This document shows, piece after piece, positions 9,233 through 17,904 of a DNA stretch of 64,000 nucleotides (its first letter is position 1; the number at the start of each line of letters is the position of its first letter). The position numbers and the translations under genes were made by a program. The notes beneath the pieces were generated by a model that did no database searches, was not told where the DNA came from, and worked only from the letters and a program-made list of their open reading frames with translations. The stretch is from contig NZ_JACHJI010000001.1 of assembly GCF_014203535.1 (NCBI RefSeq), forward strand, positions 620,001 to 684,000, written 5' to 3'. Source of the stretch: Streptomyces griseomycini (GTDB lineage Bacteria > Actinomycetota > Actinomycetes > Streptomycetales > Streptomycetaceae).

Positions 9233-10365
9233 GGCAGCTCCGCGGTCACCAGGGTCGGTCCGCCCGGCGGACTGCGCACCTCCAGGCGTCCGTCGAGGGC
9301 GGCGACCCGCCGGGCGAGCCCGAACAACCCGCTGCCCGACGCGTTCGCCCCGCCCCGGCCGTCGTCCTCCACCCTCACGTGCAACGCTCCTTCCTCCGAG
9401 CCGACCGCGACGACTATCCGGGTCGGCGCCGCGTGTTTCACCGCGTTGGTGACGGCCTCGCAGACGACGAAGTAGGCGACGGTCGCCACGGCCCGCTCCG
9501 GCTCCCCGGTGAGCCCGTACTCCACCCGCACCGGGACGGAGGCCCGCTCGGCGACCGTCTCCAGTGCCGCCCGCAGTCCCGCCTCGTCCAGGGTGGTGGG
9601 GTAGATCCGCCACGCCACTTCCCGCAGGTCGTCCAGGGCCTGCCGGCTCTCCTCGTGGGCCTGGCGCAGCAGCCGGTCCGCGCGGTCGGGGTCCTCGCTG
9701 CGCAGGGCGCGGCCGAGCAGCATGCCGAGCGCGACCAGGCGTTGCTGCACCCCGTCGTGCAGGTCCCGCTCGATGCGGCGCCGTTCGTCGTTCACCGCGT
9801 CGACCACGGCCGCGCGGCTGGCGGACAGCTCGGCGATGCGCCGCTCCAGCTCCTCCTGGTGGCGGGGGCCGAGCAGGCGGCGGGCCAGCTTCCCCTCCAG
9901 CTCGGCCACGCCGAGTATCCCCTGCAGGGTGAGGAAGAGCAGGAAGAGTCCCGCGAGGGACGTGTAGACGACCGCTGCGGTGTTCCTCACGTCGTCGACC
10001 AGCAGCCAGAGGTACGTCCAGGACGTGCCGTACCCGAGGCCGACCGCCGCCGAGAGCATCACCACCGCGCCCAGCACGCCCAGGGCCCAGCGACAGGCCA
10101 GGTACCCGAGGGCCTGCGTGTCCTCGTACACGGGCGAGGTGTGCACCCCCAGCCAGATCCGCAGCCGGGCGCGCTCCAGCTCCGTCAGTCCTCGCGCACC
10201 CGCGAGGACCGGGCGGAGCACGGCACGGCGGCCGCGCGGCCAGGCCACGACGAGCAGGAGGAGCAGGCCGGCCAGAACGGTGCAGAGCAGCTCGACGACG
10301 GCCGCGGCGGCCCCCCACATCAGGCCCACCGCGCACCGCACCACGCGCCGCACCATGTCTCGCAT
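9223..10365 (-). CDS. NarX/DesK-type sensor histidine kinase
   Basis: A 380-residue membrane kinase, partner of the overlapping response regulator gene. Hydrophobic segments occupy the first ~150 residues (VVELLCTVLAGLLLLLVVAW; VLGAVVMLSAAVGLGYG; VVYTSLAGLFLLFLTLQGIL). The HisKA_3 dimerisation and phosphoacceptor motif is ERDLHDGVQQRLVALGMLLG; the HATPase has the N box VCEAVTNAVKHA, G1 VEDDGRGG and a G2 region GLFGLARRVAALDG. The ATG at 10365 is preceded by TAGTCT and 7 bases, a leaderless arrangement. An upstream ATG at 10392 would add nine residues. The stimulus is unknown. Confidence 0.9.
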   Translation of the reverse strand: MRDMVRRVVRCAVGLMWGAAAAVVELLCTVLAGLLLLLVVAWPRGRRAVLRPVLAGARGLTELERARLRIWLGVHTSPVYEDTQALGYLACRWALGVLGAVVMLSAAVGLGYGTSWTYLWLLVDDVRNTAAVVYTSLAGLFLLFLTLQGILGVAELEGKLARRLLGPRHQEELERRIAELSASRAAVVDAVNDERRRIERDLHDGVQQRLVALGMLLGRALRSEDPDRADRLLRQAHEESRQALDDLREVAWRIYPTTLDEAGLRAALETVAERASVPVRVEYGLTGEPERAVATVAYFVVCEAVTNAVKHAAPTRIVVAVGSEEGALHVRVEDDGRGGANASGSGLFGLARRVAALDGRLEVRSPPGGPTLVTAELPCA

Positions 10366-10402
10366 GATCGCGAGACTAGCCGGGCGCGGCATCGGCGCAC
10401 AC

Positions 10403-10439
10403 TGCGGAAAACCGCAATTTCGGCTGCGGAGGACCGCAG
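10403..10439. promoter_or_regulatory. Paired inverted repeat TGCGG-N4-CCGCA in a divergent promoter
   Basis: TGCGG-AAAA-CCGCA (10403-10416) and CTGCGG-AGGA-CCGCAG (10424-10439) are two copies of the same inverted repeat with centres 22 bp apart, about two helical turns. They lie between the kinase start (10365) and the DedA start (10497). This geometry suits cooperative binding of a dimeric regulator, most simply the adjacent NarL-type regulator acting on its own operon and on the DedA gene. Confidence 0.55.
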
Positions 10440-10496
10440 TGCATCGTGCGGCTTTCCTCAGGGTCCCTTCAGCTCCGGTTTTCTAGCGTGGTCGGC

Positions 10497-11276
10497 ATGA
10501 CAGCCATCGCAGCGCACACGATCACAGCGGCCGCGGACGGAAGCGCCGGACCGCAGTGGGTCAACGACCTCATGGACGCCATGGGCGCCCCCGGGGCCGG
10601 CCTCGCCATCGCGCTGGAGAACCTCTTCCCTCCCCTGCCCAGCGAGGTGATCCTGCCGCTGGCGGGTTTCGCCGCGAGCAGCGGGCGGATGAGTCTGCTC
10701 GCCGTGCTGCTGTGGACCACGGCCGGGTCGGTGATCGGCGCGCTCGCGCTGTACGGGGTGGGCGCGCTGCTCGGCCGGGAGCGGACGGTGGCGATCGCGG
10801 GACGGCTGCCGCTGGTGAAGGTCGCGGACATCGAGAAGACGGAGGCCTGGTTCCTGCGGCACGGGACCAAGGCGGTGTTCTTCGGCCGGATGATCCCGAT
10901 CTTCCGCAGTCTCATATCGGTGCCGGCCGGTGTGGAGCGCATGCGGCTGCCGGTCTTCCTCGGTCTGACCACGCTGGGCAGCGCCATCTGGAACACCGCG
11001 TTCGTGCTGGCGGGCTACGTCCTGGGCGACAACTGGGAGCGGGTCACGGACGTCGTCTCGGCGTACTCGAAGGTGGTCCTCGTCGCGGCCGCGCTGGCGG
11101 TGCTGGTGTTCGTGGTCCTGCGGCTGCGGCGCCCGGGGGCCGGACGCCGGCGGCGCGACGGGCGGGAGACCCCGGAGGGGACACGTCCGTCGGACTTCCC
11201 CGTAGAGGATCACCCCACCCGCCGGCTCCGCGTCACGGACCCGCACGAGTTCACCGACCAGGGGCGGAGTCACTGA
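10497..11276 (+). CDS. DedA family membrane protein
   Basis: A 259-residue DedA family protein. Family hallmarks are the amphipathic entry ENLFPPLPSEVILPLAGFAA (~41), the motif FFGRMIPIFRSLISVPAGVE with its conserved F-x-R-x-x-P-x-x-R (~130), and transmembrane segments including LLAVLLWTTAGSVIGALALY and the final VVLVAAALAVLVFVVLRLRR. DedA proteins move or scramble undecaprenyl phosphate or phospholipids and support envelope integrity. The ATG at 10497 is preceded by TAGCGT and exactly 7 bases, as for a leaderless mRNA. It is divergent from the two-component operon, which may sense envelope state (inference). The 3' end overlaps the convergent HAD gene by 7 bases. Confidence 0.88.
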   Translation: MTAIAAHTITAAADGSAGPQWVNDLMDAMGAPGAGLAIALENLFPPLPSEVILPLAGFAASSGRMSLLAVLLWTTAGSVIGALALYGVGALLGRERTVAIAGRLPLVKVADIEKTEAWFLRHGTKAVFFGRMIPIFRSLISVPAGVERMRLPVFLGLTTLGSAIWNTAFVLAGYVLGDNWERVTDVVSAYSKVVLVAAALAVLVFVVLRLRRPGAGRRRRDGRETPEGTRPSDFPVEDHPTRRLRVTDPHEFTDQGRSH

Positions 11277-12088
11277 GAGCGGGCCGAGCGCACCGTCCGC
11301 AGGAACTCGCGCAGGATCCGCTCACCGGCCAGGACGCCGCGTTCGGGCAGTGCACTGATCGCGGGGGCCGTCCAGTCGGCGTCGGCCAGCTCGCCGTGGC
11401 CGGGGCGCCAGCCCTGGTCCGCGGCGAGGAGCAGGTCGGCGTCCAGGAGGGAGTCGCCGGCGGCGAGGGTGAGGTCGGCGCCGGTGCGGCGGGCGACCTC
11501 GCGCACGGCCGCGCTCTTGGTGAGCGGCTTGGGCACGGCGTAGATCTTGCGGCCCTGCAGGGACACCGTCCAGCCGCGGTTCTCCGCCCACACCGCGAGT
11601 TCCTTCACCCATTCCTCGCGCAGCAGTTCCCGTTCGACGACGAGGTAGGCGAAGAGGTCCTCGGCGACGCGGTGCTTGCGCACCCAGACCGGGTCGGCGG
11701 TCCGCAGCAGGTGTTCCTGCACCTCGGACAGCGGGGCGCACTCGTCGGCCAGGCGGGCGAGCACCCTCGCGTGCCAGTCCCGGTCGGACACGCCGTCGAC
11801 GAGGAGGTGGCCGCCGTTGGCGCAGATCGCGTAGGTCGGCGGCGGGCCGGGGAGGTTGATGCGCTGGTACTGCTTGCGGGTGCGGGTCGTCGTGGGGACG
11901 AAGACGGCCGTGTCGCCGAGGTCGGTGAGGAGCTGGGCCGCCGTCTCCGTCATGTAGGACAGGGGCTTGCTCTCGTGGACCTCCACGCACAGCAGCCGGG
12001 GCGCCCGTGCGTCCGGCATGGTCAGGGCGAGGGCGGCGGCGGAGTAGATGAGCGTGCGGTCGAGGTCGCTGGCGACGAGGACGGGCAT
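11270..12088 (-). CDS. HAD-superfamily hydrolase of the Ter locus
   Basis: A 272-residue haloacid-dehalogenase fold phosphatase of the Cof/COG0561-like type. Motif I is ASDLDRTLIYS (nucleophile Asp8, acid/base Asp10), and the last motif is LAAGDSLLDADLLLAADQG. It is the third gene of a minus-strand operon; its ATG shares one base with the TGA of the phosphoribosyltransferase gene. HAD phosphatases of this kind belong to the Ter-associated biosynthetic module proposed to make a nucleoside-like metabolite, in which it would remove a phosphate. The substrate is unknown. Confidence 0.85.
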   Translation of the reverse strand: MPVLVASDLDRTLIYSAAALALTMPDARAPRLLCVEVHESKPLSYMTETAAQLLTDLGDTAVFVPTTTRTRKQYQRINLPGPPPTYAICANGGHLLVDGVSDRDWHARVLARLADECAPLSEVQEHLLRTADPVWVRKHRVAEDLFAYLVVERELLREEWVKELAVWAENRGWTVSLQGRKIYAVPKPLTKSAAVREVARRTGADLTLAAGDSLLDADLLLAADQGWRPGHGELADADWTAPAISALPERGVLAGERILREFLRTVRSARSQ

Positions 12089-14625
12089 CAGGACGTCACC
12101 GCCTTGCCGTCGGCGCCGGTCGCGCCCCGGGTGAACCGGGGGTGGATCAGTCCGACGCAGGTGTAGGGCAGCTCGGCGACCTCCTCGACGGGGACGCCCC
12201 GCTGCTCGGCGAGGAGGCGTACGTGGTCGAGGTCGCTGCCGGCGCCGGCCCGTGCCAGCACCTTCCAGGGCACGCGGCGCAGCAGCACCCGGGTGGTCTC
12301 GCCGACGCCGGGCTTGACGAGGTTCACGTCGTGGATGCCGTACTCCTCGCTGATGCGTTCGACCGCGGCCCAGCCCTCCCAGGTGGGGGTGCGGTCGGTG
12401 GCCAGCAGTTCCTTGGCCTGGGCGCAGGCCGCGTCCGCGACCTCGGGGAAGCGGGCGGAGACGGCGTCCAGGAAGGCCACCGAGACGTCCGCGCCGGCGA
12501 GTTCGCGGTAGAACTTGGCGCCGTGGTAGTCGTGCGGGCCGACCAGGTCGGCGCGGAGCACGGTGCGCGAGATCAGCCCGGAGACCGTCGAGTTGAGGCA
12601 GGCGGAGGGGATCAGGTAGTCCTCGCGGGTGCCGTAGGTGCGTACGCAGGATCCCGGGTCGGCCAGGACCGCGATCTCCGGGTCGAAGCCGGTGATGCCC
12701 TCGGCCTTCTCGAACTCGGCGACGGCCTGGGCGAGTTCGCGGGTGATGGCGCCCTTGCCGGTCCAGCCGTCGACGAAGACGACGTCCCGGGGGTCGTGGT
12801 GGTCGGCCAGCCAGCGCAGCGCGTTGGCGTCGATGCCCCGGCCGCGGACGATGGAGACGGCGTAGTGGGGGAGGTCGAGGCCGTGCCGGTACTGGGCCCA
12901 GCGGCGCATCAGGACGCCGACGGGGGTGCCCGCGCGGGCCAGGGAGACGAGCACCGGGTGGGGGGACCGCTCGGTGAGCACCGTCTCGGTCACCACGCCC
13001 ACCGCGTGGGCGAGGCGGGCCGCCGAGGCGTCCAGGGCCGCGTGGAACAGCTCCTGGTACTGCTCGCTCGGCTGGTACTCCACGGGCAGCGACTCCGCGT
13101 AGTGGGCGCCGCCGCTCTGGATGGCCTCCTCGCGCTCCTCGGTCGGTGCCTCCAGCGTCACGTCCGAGAGGTCCTGGAGCAGCCAGCCGACCTCTTCGGG
13201 CGGGTACGAGGAGAAGGCGGGGCCTCTGAGGGGATCGGGCAGCATGGTGGCGGGCCTTTCGGGGGCGCTCGGTGCGTCTGGGGCGTCCGGGGGCGCGGGC
13301 ACGTACGACGGTATGACCGCGAGGAGAACCTGGGGGGTGTGTGCGGCGAGCCGGGCGAGCAGGCCGTCGGGCGCGTGCAGCGCGGGGGTGTCGGCGGCCG
13401 AGTCGACGACGGCGACGACGGTGTCGAAGCCGGCGCCGGCGACGTTGTAGGCGTAGCGCTCGCCGGGGCCGTCGGCGGGGTCGTCGTGGGCCGGGAAGAC
13501 CAGCCGGGTGCGTATCGCGTAGCCGGGGTCGTCCACGGCGAGGACGGGCGAGCGGGTGGTGGTGGAGAAGCGCACCTCGGCCCCGGTCACCAGCTCCAGC
13601 TCGCGGGCGAGCCGGAGCGGCGCGTACATCAGCTCCTCGAAGCCGAGGACGAGCACCCGGCGGGCACCGTCGGGCAGCGCCTCGGCGAGCCGGGCGGCCA
13701 TGGCGGGCAGGACGCTCTCCAGGCGGGCGCGGTGGGCGGGCGTGAATCCGTGCCGCCCGCCGTCGGGCAGTCCGCGGGGCCAGCCCAGCCCGACCCGCGT
13801 GACCCGCCCGGCCCCGGCGGCAGCGGCGGCGGGTCCGGCCGCCTCGGCGCCGGCCCGCGCCTCGTGCCGGGCCACCAGTTCCTGCCCCTTCTCCAGGACG
13901 CCCTCCGGCAGCCGGACCGTGCCCGAGGCGGTCGTCACCAGGTCGACGCGGGCGCCGATCTCGCGGGCGAAGTCCCGCAGGCGGCCGGCGTCGGCGGGCG
14001 AGCGCATGTCGACCAGGGCGACCACGACGTAGCGGCGTCGCGGATAGCGGACGTGCAGGTCACGGATGGTGTTCAGCACGGTGTTGCCGGTGGAGAACTC
14101 GTCGTCGACCAGGACCAGCGGGCCGTCCCCGGCCAGCAGCTCCGGGTCCTGGGGCAGCAGCAGGTGGGAGGTCGCGTGGGAGTGGGACTCCTCGAAACCG
14201 CCCGCGGTGGCGACCCCGGGGACCGGGCGGCGGGTGGAGTGCAGGTAGGGGGCGAGGCCCAGGCCGTCGGCGACCGAGTGGCCGAGGCCGGTCGCGGTCT
14301 CCGCGTAGCCGAGGACGACCGCCCGGCCCGCCTCGTCGCCCAGCAGCTCGCGCACCCGGCGGCCGAGCGCCAAGCCGTGGCCGTACACGACGGACGGCGA
14401 CTGGGGGACGTGCTTGCCGAGGACGTGGGACACCAGCAGGTGCGCCCGCTTCGGGTTGCGGCGCAGCGCCAGCCCCAGCAGCTCGGTGAGCCGGTCGTCC
14501 CCGACCAGTTCGACCCCGAGCCGCTCGGCGACCCAGCTGCCGGACCAGGCGTCACCGCCGGTCCGTGCCGCCCCGTCGCGCACCGCTCGCCGCGCCCCCT
14601 CGTCCTCGTTCACTGCCTTCTCCAT
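12088..14625 (-). CDS. Fused phosphoribosyltransferase / TRSP / StiP-like PRTase / PELOTA protein
   Basis: An 845-residue multidomain protein of the Ter locus. Residues ~25-270 match a phosphoribosyltransferase (PRTase_2) with PRPP loop VLVDDEFSTGNT (171-182). Residues ~285-430 look like the TRSP domain that usually follows it (RVGLGWPRGLPDGGRHGFTP; VLVLGFEELMYAPLRLAREL). From ~470 a second PRTase-like, StiP-type domain follows, with VVFVDGWTGKGAITREL (615-631) and IPSACLNSTVSGLISRTVLR. The last ~80 residues resemble a PELOTA-type RNA-binding domain (VNLVKPGVGETTRVLLRRVP). In many genomes these are two separate genes. Starts 37 bases after the aldolase gene and ends touching the HAD gene. Family assignments are by recall of motifs; the product is unknown. 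Confidence 0.78.
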   Translation of the reverse strand: MEKAVNEDEGARRAVRDGAARTGGDAWSGSWVAERLGVELVGDDRLTELLGLALRRNPKRAHLLVSHVLGKHVPQSPSVVYGHGLALGRRVRELLGDEAGRAVVLGYAETATGLGHSVADGLGLAPYLHSTRRPVPGVATAGGFEESHSHATSHLLLPQDPELLAGDGPLVLVDDEFSTGNTVLNTIRDLHVRYPRRRYVVVALVDMRSPADAGRLRDFAREIGARVDLVTTASGTVRLPEGVLEKGQELVARHEARAGAEAAGPAAAAAGAGRVTRVGLGWPRGLPDGGRHGFTPAHRARLESVLPAMAARLAEALPDGARRVLVLGFEELMYAPLRLARELELVTGAEVRFSTTTRSPVLAVDDPGYAIRTRLVFPAHDDPADGPGERYAYNVAGAGFDTVVAVVDSAADTPALHAPDGLLARLAAHTPQVLLAVIPSYVPAPPDAPDAPSAPERPATMLPDPLRGPAFSSYPPEEVGWLLQDLSDVTLEAPTEEREEAIQSGGAHYAESLPVEYQPSEQYQELFHAALDASAARLAHAVGVVTETVLTERSPHPVLVSLARAGTPVGVLMRRWAQYRHGLDLPHYAVSIVRGRGIDANALRWLADHHDPRDVVFVDGWTGKGAITRELAQAVAEFEKAEGITGFDPEIAVLADPGSCVRTYGTREDYLIPSACLNSTVSGLISRTVLRADLVGPHDYHGAKFYRELAGADVSVAFLDAVSARFPEVADAACAQAKELLATDRTPTWEGWAAVERISEEYGIHDVNLVKPGVGETTRVLLRRVPWKVLARAGAGSDLDHVRLLAEQRGVPVEEVAELPYTCVGLIHPRFTRGATGADGKAVTS

Positions 14626-14662
14626 GGATTCCCTGCGGTCGGTCCGGTTCGTACGGTCGTGC

Positions 14663-15829
14663 TCATTCCGTCAGGCCCGCCGCGAGCAGCTCCACGAAGC
14701 CGATGTCCTCGTTCGCCACGCCGAAGACCTCGGCGCGCAGCAGGGTCCGCTCGGCCCAGGCACGGTGCGGCTTCACCTCGTTCATCTTGTTCGTGTAGGC
14801 CGACCTCAGTACACCCCCACCGCCGCGTTCCGGCCGCAGGATGTCCTGGGCGTCGCTGAACTCCTCGTGGCTGACGACGGACAGCGCGTGCACCGGCAGT
14901 ACGTGCGAGGGGTGGATGCAGGTCTTGCCCAGCAGGCCGTTGGCCTGGTCGAGGGAGATCTCGCGCAGCAGGCCGTCCATGGCGTGCTCGATGAGCTTCT
15001 CGCGCAGCGGCACGGCCTGCACCTCCAGGAACGGGCTCTGCCGCAGCAGCGGCTTGAACATGCGCTCCTGGACCCGGAAGTACTCCCAGACCGGCCCGGT
15101 CACGGTGAATCCGGTGCCGTCGGCCCGGCCGAGCATGTTCACCACGTCGGCGATCACGGAGGCGACGACCTGGATGTCGTACGCCGTCATGTCGGGACCC
15201 CTGCGCAGCCCGTAGGAGGAGCAGAAGTCGGTCACGCCGAGGCGCAGCGCGAGGACCCGGTCGCGGTACTTGTCGACCGCGCGGTAGATGCCCTCCAGGG
15301 TCGCCACGCGCGACTCGCGGTAGAGCAGGTCGGGCGACTCCAGCACCGGCATGGCGAAGAGCCGGTGGCCGCTGCCGGCCTCGGCGGTGGTCAGCGCCTC
15401 CAGGAAGGGCAGGCCGCGTTCCGCGGTGAACTTCGGCAGGACGAATCCGGACAGCAGCCGGACGGCGGGACCGAGGCGCCGGACGAGGTCGGGGATCTGC
15501 TCGGGGACGCGGACCCGGATGAACAGCAGCGGCAGGTCCGCGCCGGCCCGTCCGGCCAGGTCCGTGAACTGGCGCACGAGGTTCTCCTCGCCGGCGCCCA
15601 CGTCCGCGTCGTCGATGGAGTCCTCCAGGCACAGCACCATCGAGACCACGCCGCGTCCGCCCTGCTTGACGACGTCGTCGGCCAGCCGGGGCCGGGTCGC
15701 GGGGCTGTAGAGGGTGGCGCCGAGGGCCGCGGAGAGCAGCCGGGCCGGGGAGTCCTGCGTGAACACGCCCGGCTCCCGGTAGAAGAGACGTTTCCGCACC
15801 GCAGGGGCGATATGCCCGAAATGACGCAT
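14663..15829 (-). CDS. HpcH/HpaI aldolase / citrate lyase beta-like protein
   Basis: A 388-residue protein with the HpcH/HpaI TIM barrel, related to CitE. Landmarks are VSMVLCLEDSIDDADVGAGE (~50), LPLLFIRVRVPEQI, SGFVLPKF, the metal-binding Glu in MPVLESPDLLYRES and CIHPSHVLPVHALSV near the end. The ATG at 15829 has a strong site (GGGGGAG) 4 bases upstream; the frame extends to 15916 without a better start. It is the first gene of the minus-strand operon aldolase - phosphoribosyltransferase - HAD, divergent from a terD-like gene, which places it in the Ter-associated biosynthetic module. It probably makes or breaks a C-C bond in that pathway rather than acting in citrate fermentation. Confidence 0.85.
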   Translation of the reverse strand: MRHFGHIAPAVRKRLFYREPGVFTQDSPARLLSAALGATLYSPATRPRLADDVVKQGGRGVVSMVLCLEDSIDDADVGAGEENLVRQFTDLAGRAGADLPLLFIRVRVPEQIPDLVRRLGPAVRLLSGFVLPKFTAERGLPFLEALTTAEAGSGHRLFAMPVLESPDLLYRESRVATLEGIYRAVDKYRDRVLALRLGVTDFCSSYGLRRGPDMTAYDIQVVASVIADVVNMLGRADGTGFTVTGPVWEYFRVQERMFKPLLRQSPFLEVQAVPLREKLIEHAMDGLLREISLDQANGLLGKTCIHPSHVLPVHALSVVSHEEFSDAQDILRPERGGGGVLRSAYTNKMNEVKPHRAWAERTLLRAEVFGVANEDIGFVELLAAGLTE

Positions 15830-16002
15830 TGAACTCCCCCGTGCCCTCTGGGTGATTCGTGAAATGGAAAAGGTGGCCGGTAATAGTACGTAGAGATCGA
15901 TGGCGGAGGTTCCCACCGGCTGTGAACATCAGGTAACCCTGCTGTGTCGGCCCCACACCCCCCGCATTGTCGTGATCAGGACGGAGAAGGCAGGATGACC
16001 GT

Positions 16003-16950
16003 ATGACGCACGCGATGCTGAAGGGGTCGAACGTCCCTCTGGAAGCCACCACGGTACGTGCCGTGCTGCGCTGGTCGCCCGGGCAGGGGGTGCCGGACGT
16101 CGACGCCTCCGCGCTGCTCCTCGGCCCCGACGATCGCGTGCGCTCCGACGAGGACTTCGTCTTCTACAACCAGCCCCGGCACCCTTCCGGGAAGGTGTGG
16201 CGGCTCGGCAAGAAGCGCGTCACCGAGGGCCTGACCGACACGATCCAGACAGATCTCGCCGGTGTCGAGTCCGGCGTGGGACGGATTCTCCTGGTCGCGT
16301 CGGCGGACGGTGTCACGTTCGACCGCGTACGGGCGCTGCGCATTCTGCTGTACGACGCGCAGGCGGCCGACGGGGACGCACTGGCGTACTTCGACGTCAA
16401 GCCGGAGACGGGCCAGGAGACCGCGCTGATCTGCGGTGAGCTGTACCGGCGCGGGGAGGGCTGGAAGTTCCGGGCGCTCGGCGAGGGCTACTCGAACGGG
16501 CTGAAGGGCCTGGCGACCGACTTCGGCATCTCGGTGGACGAGTCGGAGGCCGCGCAGGAACCCGAGCCCGCCGACGCCGCCCAGCAGCCGCCCGCGACGG
16601 CGCAGACGCAGGTCCAGGCTCCGGACCGGACCCCTCCGGAGGCGCCGACCCAGCCGCACGCCCCGGTCGTGCCGCCGGCCCCCGAGGTGTCCCGGCCGCT
16701 GCCGCCCGAGCAGCCGGCGGGGGTGCCCGCACAGCCCGCGTACGGCTACCCGCCGCAGCAGCCCGCGGCGGCCCGGCCGGCCTACGGCTATCCGCATCCG
16801 ACCGGTCAGCCCGCCTACGGCTATCCGTCGGCGCCGGCCGCGGCCGCCGCGGGCGCGCCGTCCGGGTACGGCTTCCCGCCGCCGGCCGCCCCCGCCCCGG
16901 ACCCCGATTTCCGGCTCCCGCCGCAGGGTCCGCAGTTCATCGGGCGGTAG
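16003..16950 (+). CDS. Atypical TerD-family protein with proline-rich tail
   Basis: A 315-residue protein. Residues 1-180 form a TerD domain ([66 protein letters not shown]). TerD proteins bind calcium through an acidic loop, [13 protein letters not shown] in the two paralogues at 19-20 kb. Here the equivalent stretch is [17 protein letters not shown], so most of the acidic ligands are gone. A 130-residue tail rich in Pro, Ala and Gln contains four A/G-YGYP or GYGFP repeats (~246-290), a low-complexity region that may mediate contacts. The ATG at 16003 has CAGGA 7 bases upstream. It is divergent from the aldolase operon. Confidence 0.85.
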   Translation: MTHAMLKGSNVPLEATTVRAVLRWSPGQGVPDVDASALLLGPDDRVRSDEDFVFYNQPRHPSGKVWRLGKKRVTEGLTDTIQTDLAGVESGVGRILLVASADGVTFDRVRALRILLYDAQAADGDALAYFDVKPETGQETALICGELYRRGEGWKFRALGEGYSNGLKGLATDFGISVDESEAAQEPEPADAAQQPPATAQTQVQAPDRTPPEAPTQPHAPVVPPAPEVSRPLPPEQPAGVPAQPAYGYPPQQPAAARPAYGYPHPTGQPAYGYPSAPAAAAAGAPSGYGFPPPAAPAPDPDFRLPPQGPQFIGR

Positions 16951-17022
16951 CGGGCCCGTCCCACCGGACGGCGGCGGGCCCGTCCCGTCCGGGATCCGGA
17001 CCGACGGACGGCCGGGCGCTCC

Positions 17023-17760
17023 TCATCGCTCGGCCTTCGTCTTGTAGCCCCTGCCCCACTGCAGCCCCCATCCGTACAGCCGGTCCAGCTCCGCCTGGAA
17101 CCCGTACACGAACCTCACCTCGCGGCGGACGATGATCTCGTTCTTGACGTTCTCGATCATCACCACCGCGCAGGAGCGGGCCTGCGGATGGCGTTCGTCG
17201 AGGCCGATCTCGATCCGCGGGCCGCTGCTGGGGTAGAGCGTGACCATGGCCTGGGTGCGGTCGAACGCGGGCGTCTGGTCGTAGATGTAGGCGAAGACCA
17301 GCAGGCGCTTGATGTTCTCGCGGTGGTCCAGGTTGACGTAGATCGTCTCCCCGGTGCCCGAGCCGAACCGGTCGTCGCCGCTGAGCTTGACGTACGGCGG
17401 CGCGTTGACGTCGCCGAGGAAGCCGCCGAGGGGCTGGACGACGCCCTTGGTGCCGTCCTGGAGCTCGTACAGGCAGCCGAGGTCGAGGTCGACGTTGACC
17501 ATGGACTGGCTGTGGCCGACGACCTCCGGGGGCTTGAGCGCCTTGAGGGGGTGGCGCAGCAGGCTCTCCCGCTGGGAGCCGCCCAGGTCGGAGGTGCGCA
17601 TCCGCCAGCTCAGGTTGATCCGCAGGTGGCCGCTGGCCGCCCCCTGCTTGGTCAGGGACACCTGTGTGTGCCGTTTGGTCAGCTCGATGGCGTTGGTGGC
17701 CGCGTTGCCCGAGTCGAAGGCGCTCTCGCGGCCGCGCCACAGTCCGTCCAGGAAACCCAT
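17023..17760 (-). CDS. TerA-like tellurium resistance family protein
   Basis: A 245-residue protein of the TerA/TerD superfamily. It shows GHSQSMVNVDLDLGCLYELQ (~82), VVQPLGGFLGDVNAPPYVKL, GDDRFGSGTGETIYVNLDH and RLLVFAYIYDQTPAFDRTQA, the pattern of a metal-binding beta-sandwich with an acidic DLDLG segment. The start MGFLDGLWRG at 17760 is chosen over an upstream in-frame ATG at 17820, which would add a Gly-rich tail unlike the family. It sits between the atypical terD gene and the terC gene, in the same direction as terC but separated from it by a hairpin. Confidence 0.78.
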   Translation of the reverse strand: MGFLDGLWRGRESAFDSGNAATNAIELTKRHTQVSLTKQGAASGHLRINLSWRMRTSDLGGSQRESLLRHPLKALKPPEVVGHSQSMVNVDLDLGCLYELQDGTKGVVQPLGGFLGDVNAPPYVKLSGDDRFGSGTGETIYVNLDHRENIKRLLVFAYIYDQTPAFDRTQAMVTLYPSSGPRIEIGLDERHPQARSCAVVMIENVKNEIIVRREVRFVYGFQAELDRLYGWGLQWGRGYKTKAER

Positions 17761-17840
17761 TCCCGCCCCAAGTCCAGTCGTCGAACCCCGCACGCCCCCG
17801 CTCCGGCCGACGGGACCCACCGGTCCCGGACGGCCGACGA

Positions 17841-17873
17841 GGCGGCCCCGAGGAGTGGTCCTCGGTGGCCGCC
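17841..17873 (-). terminator. Hairpin terminator after the TerC gene
   Basis: A 14-bp stem with one bulged base (17841-17854 with 17859-17873) closes a 4-base loop, lying 32 bases past the stop of the TerC/DUF475 gene on the minus strand. Confidence 0.65.
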
Positions 17874-17904
17874 CCGTCGAGAGCGTTCCTCACCCGGGGG
17901 GCTG

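Noticed and set aside
12142..14859. A 905-codon open frame on the plus strand opposite the fused phosphoribosyltransferase gene
   Set aside because: Its codons are the complement of a clearly conserved minus-strand protein, its translation is Gly/Val/Asp/Gln-rich noise, and it has no ribosome site. Such shadow frames are expected at this G+C content.
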